From positions 1-38,479 of IMG/VR virus record IMGVR_UViG_3300042391_000877: 38,479 bases of DNA; one strand, written 5' to 3'. The notes under the pieces were generated by a model, which saw only the letters and a program-made list of their open reading frames with translations, was not told the origin of the DNA and did no database searches. Both the position numbers and the translations under genes were made by a program. The stretch's first letter is position 1; each line of letters opens with the position of its first letter. This document shows, one piece after another, positions 8,177 through 17,752 of this stretch. The DNA is from a virus.

Positions 8177-9178
8177 ATGGAGATAATACAACTATTTGAT
8201 AAGTACATCGGACCAAGCAAAACGCTTAAGAAAAATGAGCATGCATATCATTGTCCTTTCTGTCATCACCACAAACCAAAATTACAAATAAACGATAAAA
8301 CTTTTAAGTTTCATTGTTGGACTTGCAATGCAGGTGGTAATCTTATGTACTTAGGTAAGAGAATTGGAATGAGTGATTTTGACCTAAGTGATTTGATTGG
8401 TAGATGTGGGATGAGTGAAGAAATTAGAAAAAAATTAAAAGATGATTGGGGTGGTTCTATTAAAGAATTGTTAGATAACATAACAGCAGAAATTGCAGAA
8501 GATGATGATGAAAACACATCACAATTGTTTTTACCATCTGAATTTAAATCTGCATTAGAATTATCAAATAGTATTACAAATCCATTAGAAAGAAATGCAA
8601 TATCATATCTTAAACAAAGAGGTATTACTAAAAAACATATCATTAAATATAACATAGGATTTTGTCCAAAAGGATTATATGGTGGTAGAATTATCGTTCC
8701 TTCATATGATAGTAGAAATCAATTAAATTATTTTATAGCAAGAAGTATCTTTGCAGAAGAGAAACAAAAATATAAAAATCCACCTGTATCTAAGGATGTT
8801 ATAGTATTTTCTAATCAAATTGATTGGAAACAACCTATTACTTTATGTGAAGGTGTATTTGATGCGATTGCTTTAAAAAGAAATTCTATCCCGTTATTAG
8901 GTAAATTTGTACAAAAAACATTAATGGGGGCTATTAAAAATACCAATCCTGATATCTACATTTGTTTGGATAGTGATGCACAAGAGGATGCAATGGTATT
9001 ATATAATAAAATAAAACCATATGTAAAGTCGGTGAAAAACATTAAGTTAGATAATAAAGATGCCGGTGAAAATACCTTCCAAAATATTTTGAAATATCAG
9101 AAAAATTCCGTAACTTTAAGTTGGGAAACAGTATTAAGAGAAAAACTATCTAATTTCAGTAGTAGTATATTAAAATAG
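8177..9178 (+). CDS. DNA primase (CHC2-type zinc finger + TOPRIM)
   Basis: This 333-residue primase would synthesise RNA primers for lagging-strand replication together with a phage helicase. The N-terminus carries a zinc finger: C26-P-F-C29 and C47-W-T-C50, with H46 beside it, in the typical frame HCPFCHHHKPKL...FHCWTC. The TOPRIM catalytic core shows E225 in LCEGVFDAIAL and the DxD pair D265/D267 in CLDSDAQ. No helicase domain is fused, so it resembles a T4 gp61-style stand-alone primase more than the T7 gp4 primase-helicase, though the zinc-finger type is bacterial DnaG/T7-like. The start at 8177 puts the finger at the usual distance from the N-terminus. It is followed after 21 nt by the Mre11-Rad50 fusion. 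Confidence 0.9.
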   Translation: MEIIQLFDKYIGPSKTLKKNEHAYHCPFCHHHKPKLQINDKTFKFHCWTCNAGGNLMYLGKRIGMSDFDLSDLIGRCGMSEEIRKKLKDDWGGSIKELLDNITAEIAEDDDENTSQLFLPSEFKSALELSNSITNPLERNAISYLKQRGITKKHIIKYNIGFCPKGLYGGRIIVPSYDSRNQLNYFIARSIFAEEKQKYKNPPVSKDVIVFSNQIDWKQPITLCEGVFDAIALKRNSIPLLGKFVQKTLMGAIKNTNPDIYICLDSDAQEDAMVLYNKIKPYVKSVKNIKLDNKDAGENTFQNILKYQKNSVTLSWETVLREKLSNFSSSILK

Positions 9179-9199
9179 AATTTATCAAATAAAATATAA

Positions 9200-12100
9200 A
9201 TGAATAAATTAAAAAGGATTTATCACATTGCAGACATTCACATTAGAAATCTAAAAAGACACCAGGAATATAGAGAGGTATTTGACAGATTATTTAATGA
9301 TATTAAACAAAAGGGAACGGAAGATTCCCTTATTTATTTAGCTGGGGACTTAGCCCACGCTAAATTAGAAATGTCACCGGAACTTCTTAACGAAATTAAT
9401 TACTTTATTAAGAAGTGTTGTGAACTATGTCCTACCATATTAATCGCTGGAAATCACGATTGTAACTTAAACAATGCCGGCAGATTGGATGTATTAACTC
9501 CAATTGTAGAAGCATTAGACTTACCTAATTTAACTTATTTAAGAAATACTCAAAGTTATACCTATGGGGGTGTAAGATTTGATACGTTCTCTATTTTTGA
9601 TGACAAAGAGAATTGGATATTTGAACCATTAACATCAGATACTAAAAATATTGCATTGTTTCATGGACCTGTATTAGATGCAACTACGGATGTTGGTTAT
9701 ACAATTTCATCTCGTCATTTTACATCAGAAATGTTTGATGGATATGATTTAGCTTTATTAGGTGATATACATAAAAGACAAACTATGATTTCTCCGAAAG
9801 GATGTAAAGTAGTTTATCCAGGTTCTTTAATACAACAGAATCATGGTGAGGCATTAGATAAACATGGTTATGCTATTTGGAATATGGATGATTTATCAGT
9901 TGAGTATGTTGATGTACCGAATGATTATGGTTATTATACTTTACATGTAGAGAATGGTATTGTACCTGATGTAACCGATATGCCTGTTAAACCTCGTCTT
10001 AGAGTGTTCGTATCTAAAACCGATGCAGCAGATATTAAGAGAGTTACTACGGAGATTAAAAAGAAATATAAAGTAGATGAGTTCACTATTACTCGTACCG
10101 ACACTTTAGCTCGTTTAAGGACGGGTAATAAAGATGGTAAGTTGAATGTAGGTAATGTGAACGACCCTCAATACCAAGCCGGCCTTATTAAAGATTACTT
10201 AGGTAGAAACTATATGTTGGATAATGAAACATTAGGTAAGATTGAGGATTTGAACAATAAACTAAACAAACGATTAAACGATGATGATTTAGTTAAGAAC
10301 ATAGCTTGGAAACCAATTAAGTTTGAGTTTGATAATATGTTCAGTTATGGTGAGAATAATATCGTTAACTTTGAGAATATGAAAGGGTTAATGGGTGTGT
10401 TCGCCCCAAACGCTAGTGGTAAGTCCTCTTTGTTTGATGCTTTATCTTTTTGTATTTTTGATAAAAGTAGTAGAGCATTTAAAGCAGCCAACATTCTAAA
10501 CAATCGTAAAACATCATTTAGTTGTAAGTTAGAGTTTGATATTAATGATGAAAGATTTTTTATTGAGAGAACTGCTAAAACTACAAAGAAAGGTGATGCG
10601 GTTAAATGTGATGTAAACTTTTGGAAAATAGAGGGTGGTGAAATTGTAAACTTAAATGGTGATGAACGTAGAGGAACGGATAAAGTAATTGAAAGTTATT
10701 TAGGAAAGTATGAAGATTTTGTATTAACTGCATTATCGTTACAGGGAAACAATTCTTTATTCATTGATAAATCACAATCAGAAAGAAAGGATTTATTAGC
10801 TCAGTTTATGGGTATTAATGTATTCGATAAGTTATATGATTTAGCAAGTGAAGATATTAAAGAAGTTCAGGTCTTATTAAGAAACTTTAAGAGAACCGAT
10901 TTTACATCTGAATTAGCAACAGCAGAAAATAAATTAGAAACCTTAAAGGATGAATATGAGGAATTTGAAATTGAGAAAGAAGGTTACGAAGATAGACAAG
11001 ATGATTTAAATGATGAGATAACTAATCTATCAGCACAATTAGTTCCTATTGATGGCAATTTAGATATTGATGAATTAGAAAATAAACAATCAACTTTACA
11101 ATCTCAAATCACAGGCTCAGATGCAACCATACAAACCAAATCCGTAAGTATTGGTAAGATTGTAGATGTAATGGCTGAATTAACAATTGCAATTGATAGT
11201 AAAAAACAATTCAATGATATTGATATTGAAGTTGTATATTCTAACTATCAACAACAACAAAAGGAGTTAATTGAAGCTACAAAAATTTATGATATTGCAA
11301 AAGGACATTTATCTGCAGCTGAAGAAAAAATTTCACATTTAGATAAACATAAATACGACCCTAATTGTAAATTTTGTTGTGATAATGTATTCGTTAAAAA
11401 TGCGATGGATGCAAAAGGTACATTACCTGAATTAAAAGAAGCAGTTAAACAAGCAACAATTAATGCAACCGGTATTCAACAAACATTAGATTCATGGGAA
11501 GGTATTGAAGAACAATATTTACAATATACTGATTATAAAACTAAGTTAGAGAAAGGTAAAGCACTTCATAAAACTACATATTTAGAATTGAGTGGATTAA
11601 TTACTCAAAAAGAATTATATGAAGCACAATTAGCAGCAGTAGAATTAGATATTGAAAGATACCACGCCAACGAAACTACTATTCAAAACAATGATTCATT
11701 AGAGGAACAAATTGATATTAAGAAACAAGAGTTAGCGGGAGTTAGTAAAGACCTAAGAGAGATAGCTGCACGATTATTAGATATGAATGGACAGATAGTT
11801 CAAACACAATCTTATATTACATCAGTTACCGATAAGATGACAGAAGCAAAAGATTTAGAAGAAAAATTCCAAATCTACGAATACTACTTAGATGCAGTAA
11901 AGAGAGATGGTGTTTCATATGAATTAATTGCAAAGGCTCTACCGGTGATAGAAGGTGAGGTTAACAACATCTTACAGCAAATTGTAGAGTTTGGTATCGT
12001 CTTTGATATGAGTGGCAAGAATGTGAACGCTAGGATTGTTTATGAGGACCAACATTGGCCATTAGAAATGTGTAGTGGTATGGAGAAATTCGTAAGTGGA

Positions 12101-12346
12101 TTAGCTATTAGAGTAGCACTTATTAATGTATGTAATTTACCTCGTCCAAACTTCTTAGTAATCGATGAAGGATTTGGTACATTAGATAGTGATAATTTAC
12201 AATCTATCTTTATGATGTTTGATTACCTTAAAACACAATTTGATTTTATTAATATTATTTCTCACTTGGATGCAATGCGAGATATTGTTGATACATTAGT
12301 TGAAATTAAAAAAGTAGATGGATTTTCTCAAATTCAATATAAATAG
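9200..12346 (+). CDS. Fused Mre11-Rad50 (SbcD-SbcC; T4 gp47-gp46-type) recombination nuclease
   Basis: This single 1048-residue chain contains both subunits of a complex that is usually two proteins. Residues 1 to about 340 are an Mre11/SbcD phosphoesterase with D12-x-H14 (IADIHI), D50 (LAGDLAH), N85-H86-D87 (AGNHD), H in FHGP and GDIHKRQ. From about 370 a Rad50/SbcC ABC-ATPase follows: Walker A APNASGKS (402-409), long coiled coils, zinc hook C723-K-F-C726 at the apex, signature CSGMEKFVSG (from 958), and Walker B FLVIDEG with D989/E990. In T4 the gp46/gp47 complex processes DNA ends for recombination-dependent replication and degrades host DNA. The frame is continuous with no sign of a sequencing join, and the linker is about 30 residues of polar helix. 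It belongs with the primase and resolvase upstream. Confidence 0.93.
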   Translation: MNKLKRIYHIADIHIRNLKRHQEYREVFDRLFNDIKQKGTEDSLIYLAGDLAHAKLEMSPELLNEINYFIKKCCELCPTILIAGNHDCNLNNAGRLDVLTPIVEALDLPNLTYLRNTQSYTYGGVRFDTFSIFDDKENWIFEPLTSDTKNIALFHGPVLDATTDVGYTISSRHFTSEMFDGYDLALLGDIHKRQTMISPKGCKVVYPGSLIQQNHGEALDKHGYAIWNMDDLSVEYVDVPNDYGYYTLHVENGIVPDVTDMPVKPRLRVFVSKTDAADIKRVTTEIKKKYKVDEFTITRTDTLARLRTGNKDGKLNVGNVNDPQYQAGLIKDYLGRNYMLDNETLGKIEDLNNKLNKRLNDDDLVKNIAWKPIKFEFDNMFSYGENNIVNFENMKGLMGVFAPNASGKSSLFDALSFCIFDKSSRAFKAANILNNRKTSFSCKLEFDINDERFFIERTAKTTKKGDAVKCDVNFWKIEGGEIVNLNGDERRGTDKVIESYLGKYEDFVLTALSLQGNNSLFIDKSQSERKDLLAQFMGINVFDKLYDLASEDIKEVQVLLRNFKRTDFTSELATAENKLETLKDEYEEFEIEKEGYEDRQDDLNDEITNLSAQLVPIDGNLDIDELENKQSTLQSQITGSDATIQTKSVSIGKIVDVMAELTIAIDSKKQFNDIDIEVVYSNYQQQQKELIEATKIYDIAKGHLSAAEEKISHLDKHKYDPNCKFCCDNVFVKNAMDAKGTLPELKEAVKQATINATGIQQTLDSWEGIEEQYLQYTDYKTKLEKGKALHKTTYLELSGLITQKELYEAQLAAVELDIERYHANETTIQNNDSLEEQIDIKKQELAGVSKDLREIAARLLDMNGQIVQTQSYITSVTDKMTEAKDLEEKFQIYEYYLDAVKRDGVSYELIAKALPVIEGEVNNILQQIVEFGIVFDMSGKNVNARIVYEDQHWPLEMCSGMEKFVSGLAIRVALINVCNLPRPNFLVIDEGFGTLDSDNLQSIFMMFDYLKTQFDFINIISHLDAMRDIVDTLVEIKKVDGFSQIQYK

Positions 12347-12355
12347 ATATTTATT
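12347..12355 (+). promoter_or_regulatory. ATATTTATT motif upstream of 12359 oxygenase gene
   Basis: A one-mismatch version of the recurrent ATATTTATA word, 3 nt before the ATG in a 12-nt gap. A TATAAATA stretch overlaps the preceding stop region at 12338-12345. The closeness to the start codon weakens the promoter reading. Confidence 0.2.
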
Positions 12356-12358
12356 TCT

Positions 12359-13000
12359 ATGAATGAAAAAATACACAATCAATTAACAAGTAAAGGATAT
12401 TATACAACAACGATAAATCCTACTATAACTGAAAAACTAAAACAAATTTTTAGTAAAATAAAAGATATAGAGTTTAGAGATGCAACACATACATCTTGTG
12501 GTGAAACGGGATACACACATGATACCGATTTTGAAGTATTAGAGGAATTAAAAAAAGAATATGCACCATTAAAAAAATGGCAATTTTGGTATTCTAATCA
12601 TAATTTATATAAATTTTTAGATAGAAATGAGGTAGAATTTATTAAAGATGAAGTTTTTAGAAGTTTAATACAAGAATGTTATCCTGCTGATTTATACGAT
12701 TTAGAAAATTGTAATTTATCTTATACTATGTATAATAAACAATGTTATATAAATCAACACCAAGATGGTATTAGTAAAAATAAAATATGTAATATTTTAC
12801 TTTATTTAAATGAAGATTATAAGGATGGATATGGTGGTGAATTAGTTATAAATGGTAATGTTGTAGTAAAACCAGAGTTTGGTACATTGACAGTATTAGA
12901 TTTTACAACCGCAAATCCAAAACACGAAGTAACCGAAGTGTTAGATGATAACTTTAAGCGATTTGCTATTTTAACTTCATTTATATATAATAATAAATAA
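12359..13000 (+). CDS. 2OG-Fe(II) dioxygenase (prolyl-4-hydroxylase-like)
   Basis: This 213-residue enzyme is of the 2-oxoglutarate/Fe(II) oxygenase superfamily, which hydroxylates or otherwise oxidises proteins, sugars, nucleobases or small molecules. The metal triad is H134-x-D136 (NQHQDG) and H189 (PKHEV), with R201 (KRFA), 12 residues on, as the 2OG-binding basic residue. Between them is the family-typical ILLYLNEDY...GGELVI...LDF strand pattern. The N-terminal 100 residues are unassigned. It is most similar within the window to the oxygenase at 37418-38074 (same KRFA/ERKA end, same PEFG-x-LxxLDFT block). It lies directly upstream of the large tail fibre gene, so fibre hydroxylation is a possibility; the substrate is unknown. 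Confidence 0.85.
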   Translation: MNEKIHNQLTSKGYYTTTINPTITEKLKQIFSKIKDIEFRDATHTSCGETGYTHDTDFEVLEELKKEYAPLKKWQFWYSNHNLYKFLDRNEVEFIKDEVFRSLIQECYPADLYDLENCNLSYTMYNKQCYINQHQDGISKNKICNILLYLNEDYKDGYGGELVINGNVVVKPEFGTLTVLDFTTANPKHEVTEVLDDNFKRFAILTSFIYNNK

Positions 13001-13005
13001 ATGGA

Positions 13006-13014
13006 ATATTTATA
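13006..13014 (+). promoter_or_regulatory. ATATTTATA motif upstream of tail-fibre gene
   Basis: An exact ATATTTATA, 17 nt before the ATG of the tail fibre in a 31-nt gap. The spacing is similar to the copies before 4126 and 7455. A late-gene promoter element is inferred. Confidence 0.3.
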
Positions 13015-13031
13015 AGAAATACATTCTATAA

Positions 13032-16000
13032 ATGGCCGTTGATATAAAAGTTGCACCCGATGAGAAACTAGAATTAGTACAAACGTACATTACAGATACT
13101 AATTCAAATTCAGATTATTTTAATATAAGTGAACTACCTGAGACATTTTCGGGTGGTAAAAACGCGTTTCTATTAGCAGGTTCTGATAAATTAGTAGCTA
13201 ATACTGAAATTAAAATTCAAATAAAAGATGCAGAAGGTAATTTATGTTATATAGAATACTCAAATGGTTCACCTGAATATTATGAAGGAAACTCTAAGGT
13301 AGTAGCTGTTTATGTATATCCAAACGTAACCGCCTTTGGACCGGCAACAATTACAATATTAGGTCAATTAAAAGATGTTCCACAAGAATGGAATGGATTA
13401 TATAGTGTTAAATGGACTAAGCAGATTAATATAAATCCGGCATTAGCTAACACTACAAGAGTAAGATTTTATAAAAGACCACAAGTTTCTATTACAGAAA
13501 TAGTAGAACCATTATACACAATCGTAAGTGGTAGTAAAACACCATCATTAATTCAAGGTTCATTTGCATCAATTAAAGTAAATCAATTAGAAACATTTGC
13601 GGGAGATGTAAAACGAATAAAAGTATATAGAACTGCACAAGGTGATATATCTGATTATGATTTAATACAAGATATATTAGTAGAATCAAAAAATCTTTTA
13701 ACTACATATGAATTAAGTGGAAGTGTGGTTGGTGATGGTGGATTATTTACAAACGATTCTCTTTCTAAATTATGGTTAACTGGTTCATTGTATGGAGCAT
13801 TAAATTCTACATATATCAATGATGGGTTACAATTAACAGGTAGTGGTGCACTTACTTATTCATCATCACTAAATTTACTTAGTTCAAATACATATGAATT
13901 ACAATTAGATAGTTTCTTTACTGGTTCTACTGCAAATAAATTAGGAATATATGTAAGTTATCCTACACAATCTACATTAGGACAACCGTATACATCAACT
14001 ACACCAATTGCAATATTAAATGGTATAACACCAACTAAAAATTTTGGAACACAAACATTTCCATTTAATGTACCATTTGATTATCCAACGGCAAGTTTAT
14101 ACCTATCACAATCATCTGGAACAACACAATGGCACATTGGTAATGTAAGTTTAAATGTTTCACAAGATACTGCATTTTCTCCAAATGAAATAAGTTTTGT
14201 TACATCAATGCCAACAGTATTGACAAATGAAACATTCAATTTTAAGTTTGAATTTTATGATGTAAACAATAACTATGTACCTGTTGCAGTAACACATAGT
14301 GCCGTTTTTGTTGGTGGTACAAACTTTAACACATTACAATCCGGTTCACTATATGCATCTGCATCAGTATCGGCATCACTAGCGGCATTATCACAATCAG
14401 TTAGTGGTACAATTTCATTAACATCGCAATCGGTTAGCAGTAGTATATCAGCTACAAGTGCATCTTTAAGTAGTAGTATTTCCAAATCAGCAAGTGACAC
14501 TAGTGCATCATCTGCAAACTTTATTATATTAGTAAGTGGTTCATTAAGTAGTTCTATTAATGTAGTGAGTGGGAGTGTATATGTATTAAGTGCATCGGTA
14601 AGTAGTTCACTTGGAAATTTAAGTAGTTCAATATTTAACGCATCATCAACTTCAAAATTTGAAGTTTATTCTGCATCTGCATTTTTAGATAAATTTATTT
14701 ATACGGATGAAACTGGAAAAATTAATACCCCACCAACCGCAAGTGGAAATGGATTATATTTAGGTTCTACTTATTTGGGATATTATTCACAATCGGCTTG
14801 GCGAACTTATATGGATGACCAGGGTGATTTTGCATTAGCAGGTGCAAATCCAAATGCAGGATTTTTAGCATGGAGTTCTAAATTACAGAGATTACAAGTT
14901 CAAGGTGATATTAATATACAAGGTGGAAACGCAGCAACAACCTCATCGGTAACAACAGCGGTAAATTCTGCAACTTCATCATTATCACAATCATTAGCAC
15001 CAAATATATTTACATCAACAAGTGGTTTAATAAATAGACCACCAACAGTTTTAGTTGGTTCTACGGCAGGATTATATTTAGGTTCATCTTATTTGGGATA
15101 TTATAATGGTACTGATTGGAAAACCTACATGGCTAACAATGGTAATTTTTATTTAAGTGGTACTGGTACTAATGCATTAAGTTGGGATGGTACTACTTTA
15201 ACTATAAGTGGCGTTATTAATGTAACAGGTGGAAATGCAGCAACTGATGCAAATGCATTATTATATTCACAGAGAGCGGTAACATCCGGTTCTAATGCAG
15301 CAGCTACTGCACAATCAAACGCAATTTCAACCGCATCTGATGATGCTACATCAAAGGCAAACGCAGCTTACAACAACTCAACCGCCCAATTACAGATTTT
15401 AGCAAATGGTGGATATAGTGGTTCATTTATTGGTAGTACAACGATTTATTCACCAAACATAGGTGGACAAAACGGATATATTTCAAACATATTTAAAGTA
15501 GGTCAAAATGGTATTACATTAGATGGTACAAATAAAAAAATTTATATAGGTACTGGTACTTTTAATAATGCCAATACTGCATTTTATGTAGATAATAGTA
15601 GTAATTTTTCATTAGGAAATAAATTAACTTGGGATGGTACTACATTAACAATTGATGGTGCAGCTAACATAGGTGGTTCAACTGCAACCGTAGTAGCCAA
15701 TGGAGCAGCTGCGGGTGCATTGGCACTCCAATCAGGAGCAAACATTAGTTTACTAAATAACAATTCCGGATTTCAAGATGCATCAAGTGTAAACAATGCA
15801 GCAAAAACTGCAGGTAGTGTTGGTGGGTGGACAATTAATTCTACAAATTTAACATCCAATAATAACCGAACAATTTTATATAATACTGGATATATTGAAT
15901 TAAAAGATTCAGCCGGTCAAAATAAAATAACAATAGATTCGAGTGCAACATTACCTGACCCAACCGCAGGTAGTGATAGTGGAAACATTGTAGTACCGGC

Positions 16001-17180
16001 ACAAGCTGCACAAACAGTATATGTAAGTGGTGGAACGGTATCGGGTGGCACTTCACCATTGGTTGGGCCAGATGCAAATGGGAATTACGGAATTGGATGG
16101 TCACAACAAGTTTGGTTTACACCAACTATTACAGGATACTATGAATTTACAACTTGGTTTCCAAAAAATGATGGAATGGGTGCAACTGGAACGAGTGGTA
16201 CTGCAATAATGGGATTAAGAGCATACATCTATGATGCGGCTGGTAATTCATTAATAAACGAAGAGGGTAAAGAATATATAGAAGGACCTGTTGAAGGTGC
16301 GGCGGTGGGTGCAACTCAGTCTGGATTCGCAGCGGGAACATATGGTAACCAATATAATAGAGATGGAACAGGTGCATATTTCTCTAACCAATTATTAACC
16401 GCAGGTGTTGCAGTTAGATTTTTAATACAATGGATAGTTTTTAATATACGAAATACCGATGATTTAACAATAAAAGCATATTGGCCGGCAACAAATGTGC
16501 AATATATTTCCAATGTGCCTAAAACAAATATAAACCAACAAGGATTTCAGGTTGTACAAGATACAAATAGATACTTAACAATCAGGCCATCAGGTTGGTA
16601 TATGTATAATGACCCGGCAGTATATGGTAGTTCACCTCCTGCAAATTTGGGTGACCAGGGAATTACGGAAGTTACCGGTATAATGGGTGGTACTTTGGTT
16701 GTATTAAATGCAACTGATAAAAATGATTGGCATAGTTCTAAACAAAAACAATATATCCGAAGTGCACAATTTTCATTTTCAAATAGAGCAGCGGGTGGTA
16801 ATTTTATTAGTTCATTTTTCTATGGTGGATATGCACGTTCATTTAATTTAACAAGAGCATATGGGTGGTTTCAACCAAACACAAACACCGGATTTACTGA
16901 TTTTGGTGGTTCTTGGTGGCCTTACGCTTATAATATAGAAAGTGTAACTAGAATTAGTTATGGTAAATTTCAGGTAACATTTGCAGAAGCAATAATGGAT
17001 TCATATGGTGCCTATTACGGTGGTGGTATATATAGTGTATTTATAGGAAGTAGAGATATGGATGGGCCGACACAATTCCAACAGGCGGGACTAAGTAACG
17101 TATATCATACCGGATTTATTATTGATTTGGGTAATGAAACTTTAGATAATAGATTTATTTCAATATTAGTAATCGCTTAA
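13032..17180 (+). CDS. Large serine-rich tail fibre / receptor-binding protein with internal repeats
   Basis: A 1382-residue fibre-like protein. Residues 1 to about 180 form a compact N-terminal part, probably the tail-attachment end. About 437-553 is extremely Ser/Ala-rich with regular hydrophobic spacing (SASVSASLAALSQSVSG, SSSISATSASLSSSIS), suggesting a trimeric coiled or stalk region. Two related blocks follow at about 565-640 and 670-735 (GLYLGSTYLGYY..W.TYM and GLYLGSSYLGYY..W.TYM, each leading to a GGNAAT end), and a partial third at about 835-885 (TWDGTTLTIDG). Residues about 1000-1382 are aromatic- and Gly-rich, likely the distal receptor-binding part. It is followed by two small genes, one chaperone-like, as expected for a fibre locus. 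Assignment rests on size, repeats, composition and neighbours; no peptidase motif was seen. Confidence 0.75.
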   Translation: MAVDIKVAPDEKLELVQTYITDTNSNSDYFNISELPETFSGGKNAFLLAGSDKLVANTEIKIQIKDAEGNLCYIEYSNGSPEYYEGNSKVVAVYVYPNVTAFGPATITILGQLKDVPQEWNGLYSVKWTKQININPALANTTRVRFYKRPQVSITEIVEPLYTIVSGSKTPSLIQGSFASIKVNQLETFAGDVKRIKVYRTAQGDISDYDLIQDILVESKNLLTTYELSGSVVGDGGLFTNDSLSKLWLTGSLYGALNSTYINDGLQLTGSGALTYSSSLNLLSSNTYELQLDSFFTGSTANKLGIYVSYPTQSTLGQPYTSTTPIAILNGITPTKNFGTQTFPFNVPFDYPTASLYLSQSSGTTQWHIGNVSLNVSQDTAFSPNEISFVTSMPTVLTNETFNFKFEFYDVNNNYVPVAVTHSAVFVGGTNFNTLQSGSLYASASVSASLAALSQSVSGTISLTSQSVSSSISATSASLSSSISKSASDTSASSANFIILVSGSLSSSINVVSGSVYVLSASVSSSLGNLSSSIFNASSTSKFEVYSASAFLDKFIYTDETGKINTPPTASGNGLYLGSTYLGYYSQSAWRTYMDDQGDFALAGANPNAGFLAWSSKLQRLQVQGDINIQGGNAATTSSVTTAVNSATSSLSQSLAPNIFTSTSGLINRPPTVLVGSTAGLYLGSSYLGYYNGTDWKTYMANNGNFYLSGTGTNALSWDGTTLTISGVINVTGGNAATDANALLYSQRAVTSGSNAAATAQSNAISTASDDATSKANAAYNNSTAQLQILANGGYSGSFIGSTTIYSPNIGGQNGYISNIFKVGQNGITLDGTNKKIYIGTGTFNNANTAFYVDNSSNFSLGNKLTWDGTTLTIDGAANIGGSTATVVANGAAAGALALQSGANISLLNNNSGFQDASSVNNAAKTAGSVGGWTINSTNLTSNNNRTILYNTGYIELKDSAGQNKITIDSSATLPDPTAGSDSGNIVVPAQAAQTVYVSGGTVSGGTSPLVGPDANGNYGIGWSQQVWFTPTITGYYEFTTWFPKNDGMGATGTSGTAIMGLRAYIYDAAGNSLINEEGKEYIEGPVEGAAVGATQSGFAAGTYGNQYNRDGTGAYFSNQLLTAGVAVRFLIQWIVFNIRNTDDLTIKAYWPATNVQYISNVPKTNINQQGFQVVQDTNRYLTIRPSGWYMYNDPAVYGSSPPANLGDQGITEVTGIMGGTLVVLNATDKNDWHSSKQKQYIRSAQFSFSNRAAGGNFISSFFYGGYARSFNLTRAYGWFQPNTNTGFTDFGGSWWPYAYNIESVTRISYGKFQVTFAEAIMDSYGAYYGGGIYSVFIGSRDMDGPTQFQQAGLSNVYHTGFIIDLGNETLDNRFISILVIA
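14750..15240 (+). repeat. Tandem in-gene repeats in tail fibre
   Basis: Two related units begin near 14750 and 15068. Each encodes GLYLG-S-(T/S)-YLGYY followed by W-(R/K)-TYM, a WSS/WDG strand and GGNAAT. DNA identity is high in short blocks (for example TTATTTGGGATATTAT in both). A partial third copy near 15620-15680 keeps only the WDGTTLTI portion. Probably repeated beta-units of the fibre shaft that arose by duplication. Confidence 0.7.
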
Positions 17181-17191
17181 AATAAATAAAA

Positions 17192-17482
17192 ATGAAAAAT
17201 TATATAATAATATATCCCAATACTAATCCAGACTATATATCCGAATTATGTACAAGTCTTATAACTGTTAAAGGTGATAATAAATTAGATGGAATCGAAG
17301 ATGCAATAAACGATACACCCGATGGATATCCGTTTCTAATAATAGAAAGTACAGAATATGATAACATGTTTCATGATGCATATACTCCGGATTTTTCTAA
17401 TCCAGACGGGTATGGTACTAATCAAAAAATTTTAAAATCACTTAAAGCTTCCGGATTTATTGACTGGGGTACAAATAATTAA
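17192..17482 (+). CDS. Hypothetical protein downstream of tail fibre
   Basis: A 96-residue acidic protein starting 11 nt after the fibre stop. It shows a beta-strand-like start (NYIIIYPNTNPDY) and a middle element (YPFLIIESTEYDN) but no recognised catalytic motif, signal peptide or membrane helix. Placed between the fibre and the chaperone-like gene with only a 2-nt gap to the latter, it may be a fibre-associated protein or second assembly factor. This is a guess from position; the function is unknown. Confidence 0.55.
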   Translation: MKNYIIIYPNTNPDYISELCTSLITVKGDNKLDGIEDAINDTPDGYPFLIIESTEYDNMFHDAYTPDFSNPDGYGTNQKILKSLKASGFIDWGTNN

Positions 17483-17484
17483 TT

Positions 17485-17745
17485 ATGCTAAATATAGATG
17501 TAAATAGAGCATTAGATGTACATAAAAAACAAATTAGAACAAAAAGAGAAATTCTTTTTAAAGATTTAGATGTACAATTTATGAGAGCGTTAGAAGTAGG
17601 TAATACGGAATTAGCAGCAGAAATTGGTGCAAAAAAACAAGCATTAAGAGATGCAACCAATATTGATTCAGGTTCAATTACTAATTTAAGTGATGTAAAA
17701 GCATTATGGGATACTGATATATTAGGTGAAACACCCTATAAATAA
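17485..17745 (+). CDS. Probable tail-fibre assembly chaperone
   Basis: An 86-residue, mostly helical protein. The pattern RTKREILFKDLDVQFMRAL (about 19-37) ... AAEIGAKKQALRDAT (about 44-58) resembles the R..LL..LD...-K..LRD signature of small phage tail-fibre assembly chaperones encoded just behind fibre genes. Position two genes after the 1382-residue fibre supports this. It is shorter than many such chaperones and has an unusual C-terminus (LWDTDILGETPYK). It would act transiently in fibre trimer folding; this is family-based inference. Confidence 0.55.
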   Translation: MLNIDVNRALDVHKKQIRTKREILFKDLDVQFMRALEVGNTELAAEIGAKKQALRDATNIDSGSITNLSDVKALWDTDILGETPYK

Positions 17746-17752
17746 ATAAGTT

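Noticed and set aside
13032-17180. Diversity-generating retroelement acting on the fibre C-terminus
   Set aside because: No reverse transcriptase and no template/variable repeat pair was seen, and the fibre end does not look like a C-type lectin fold.
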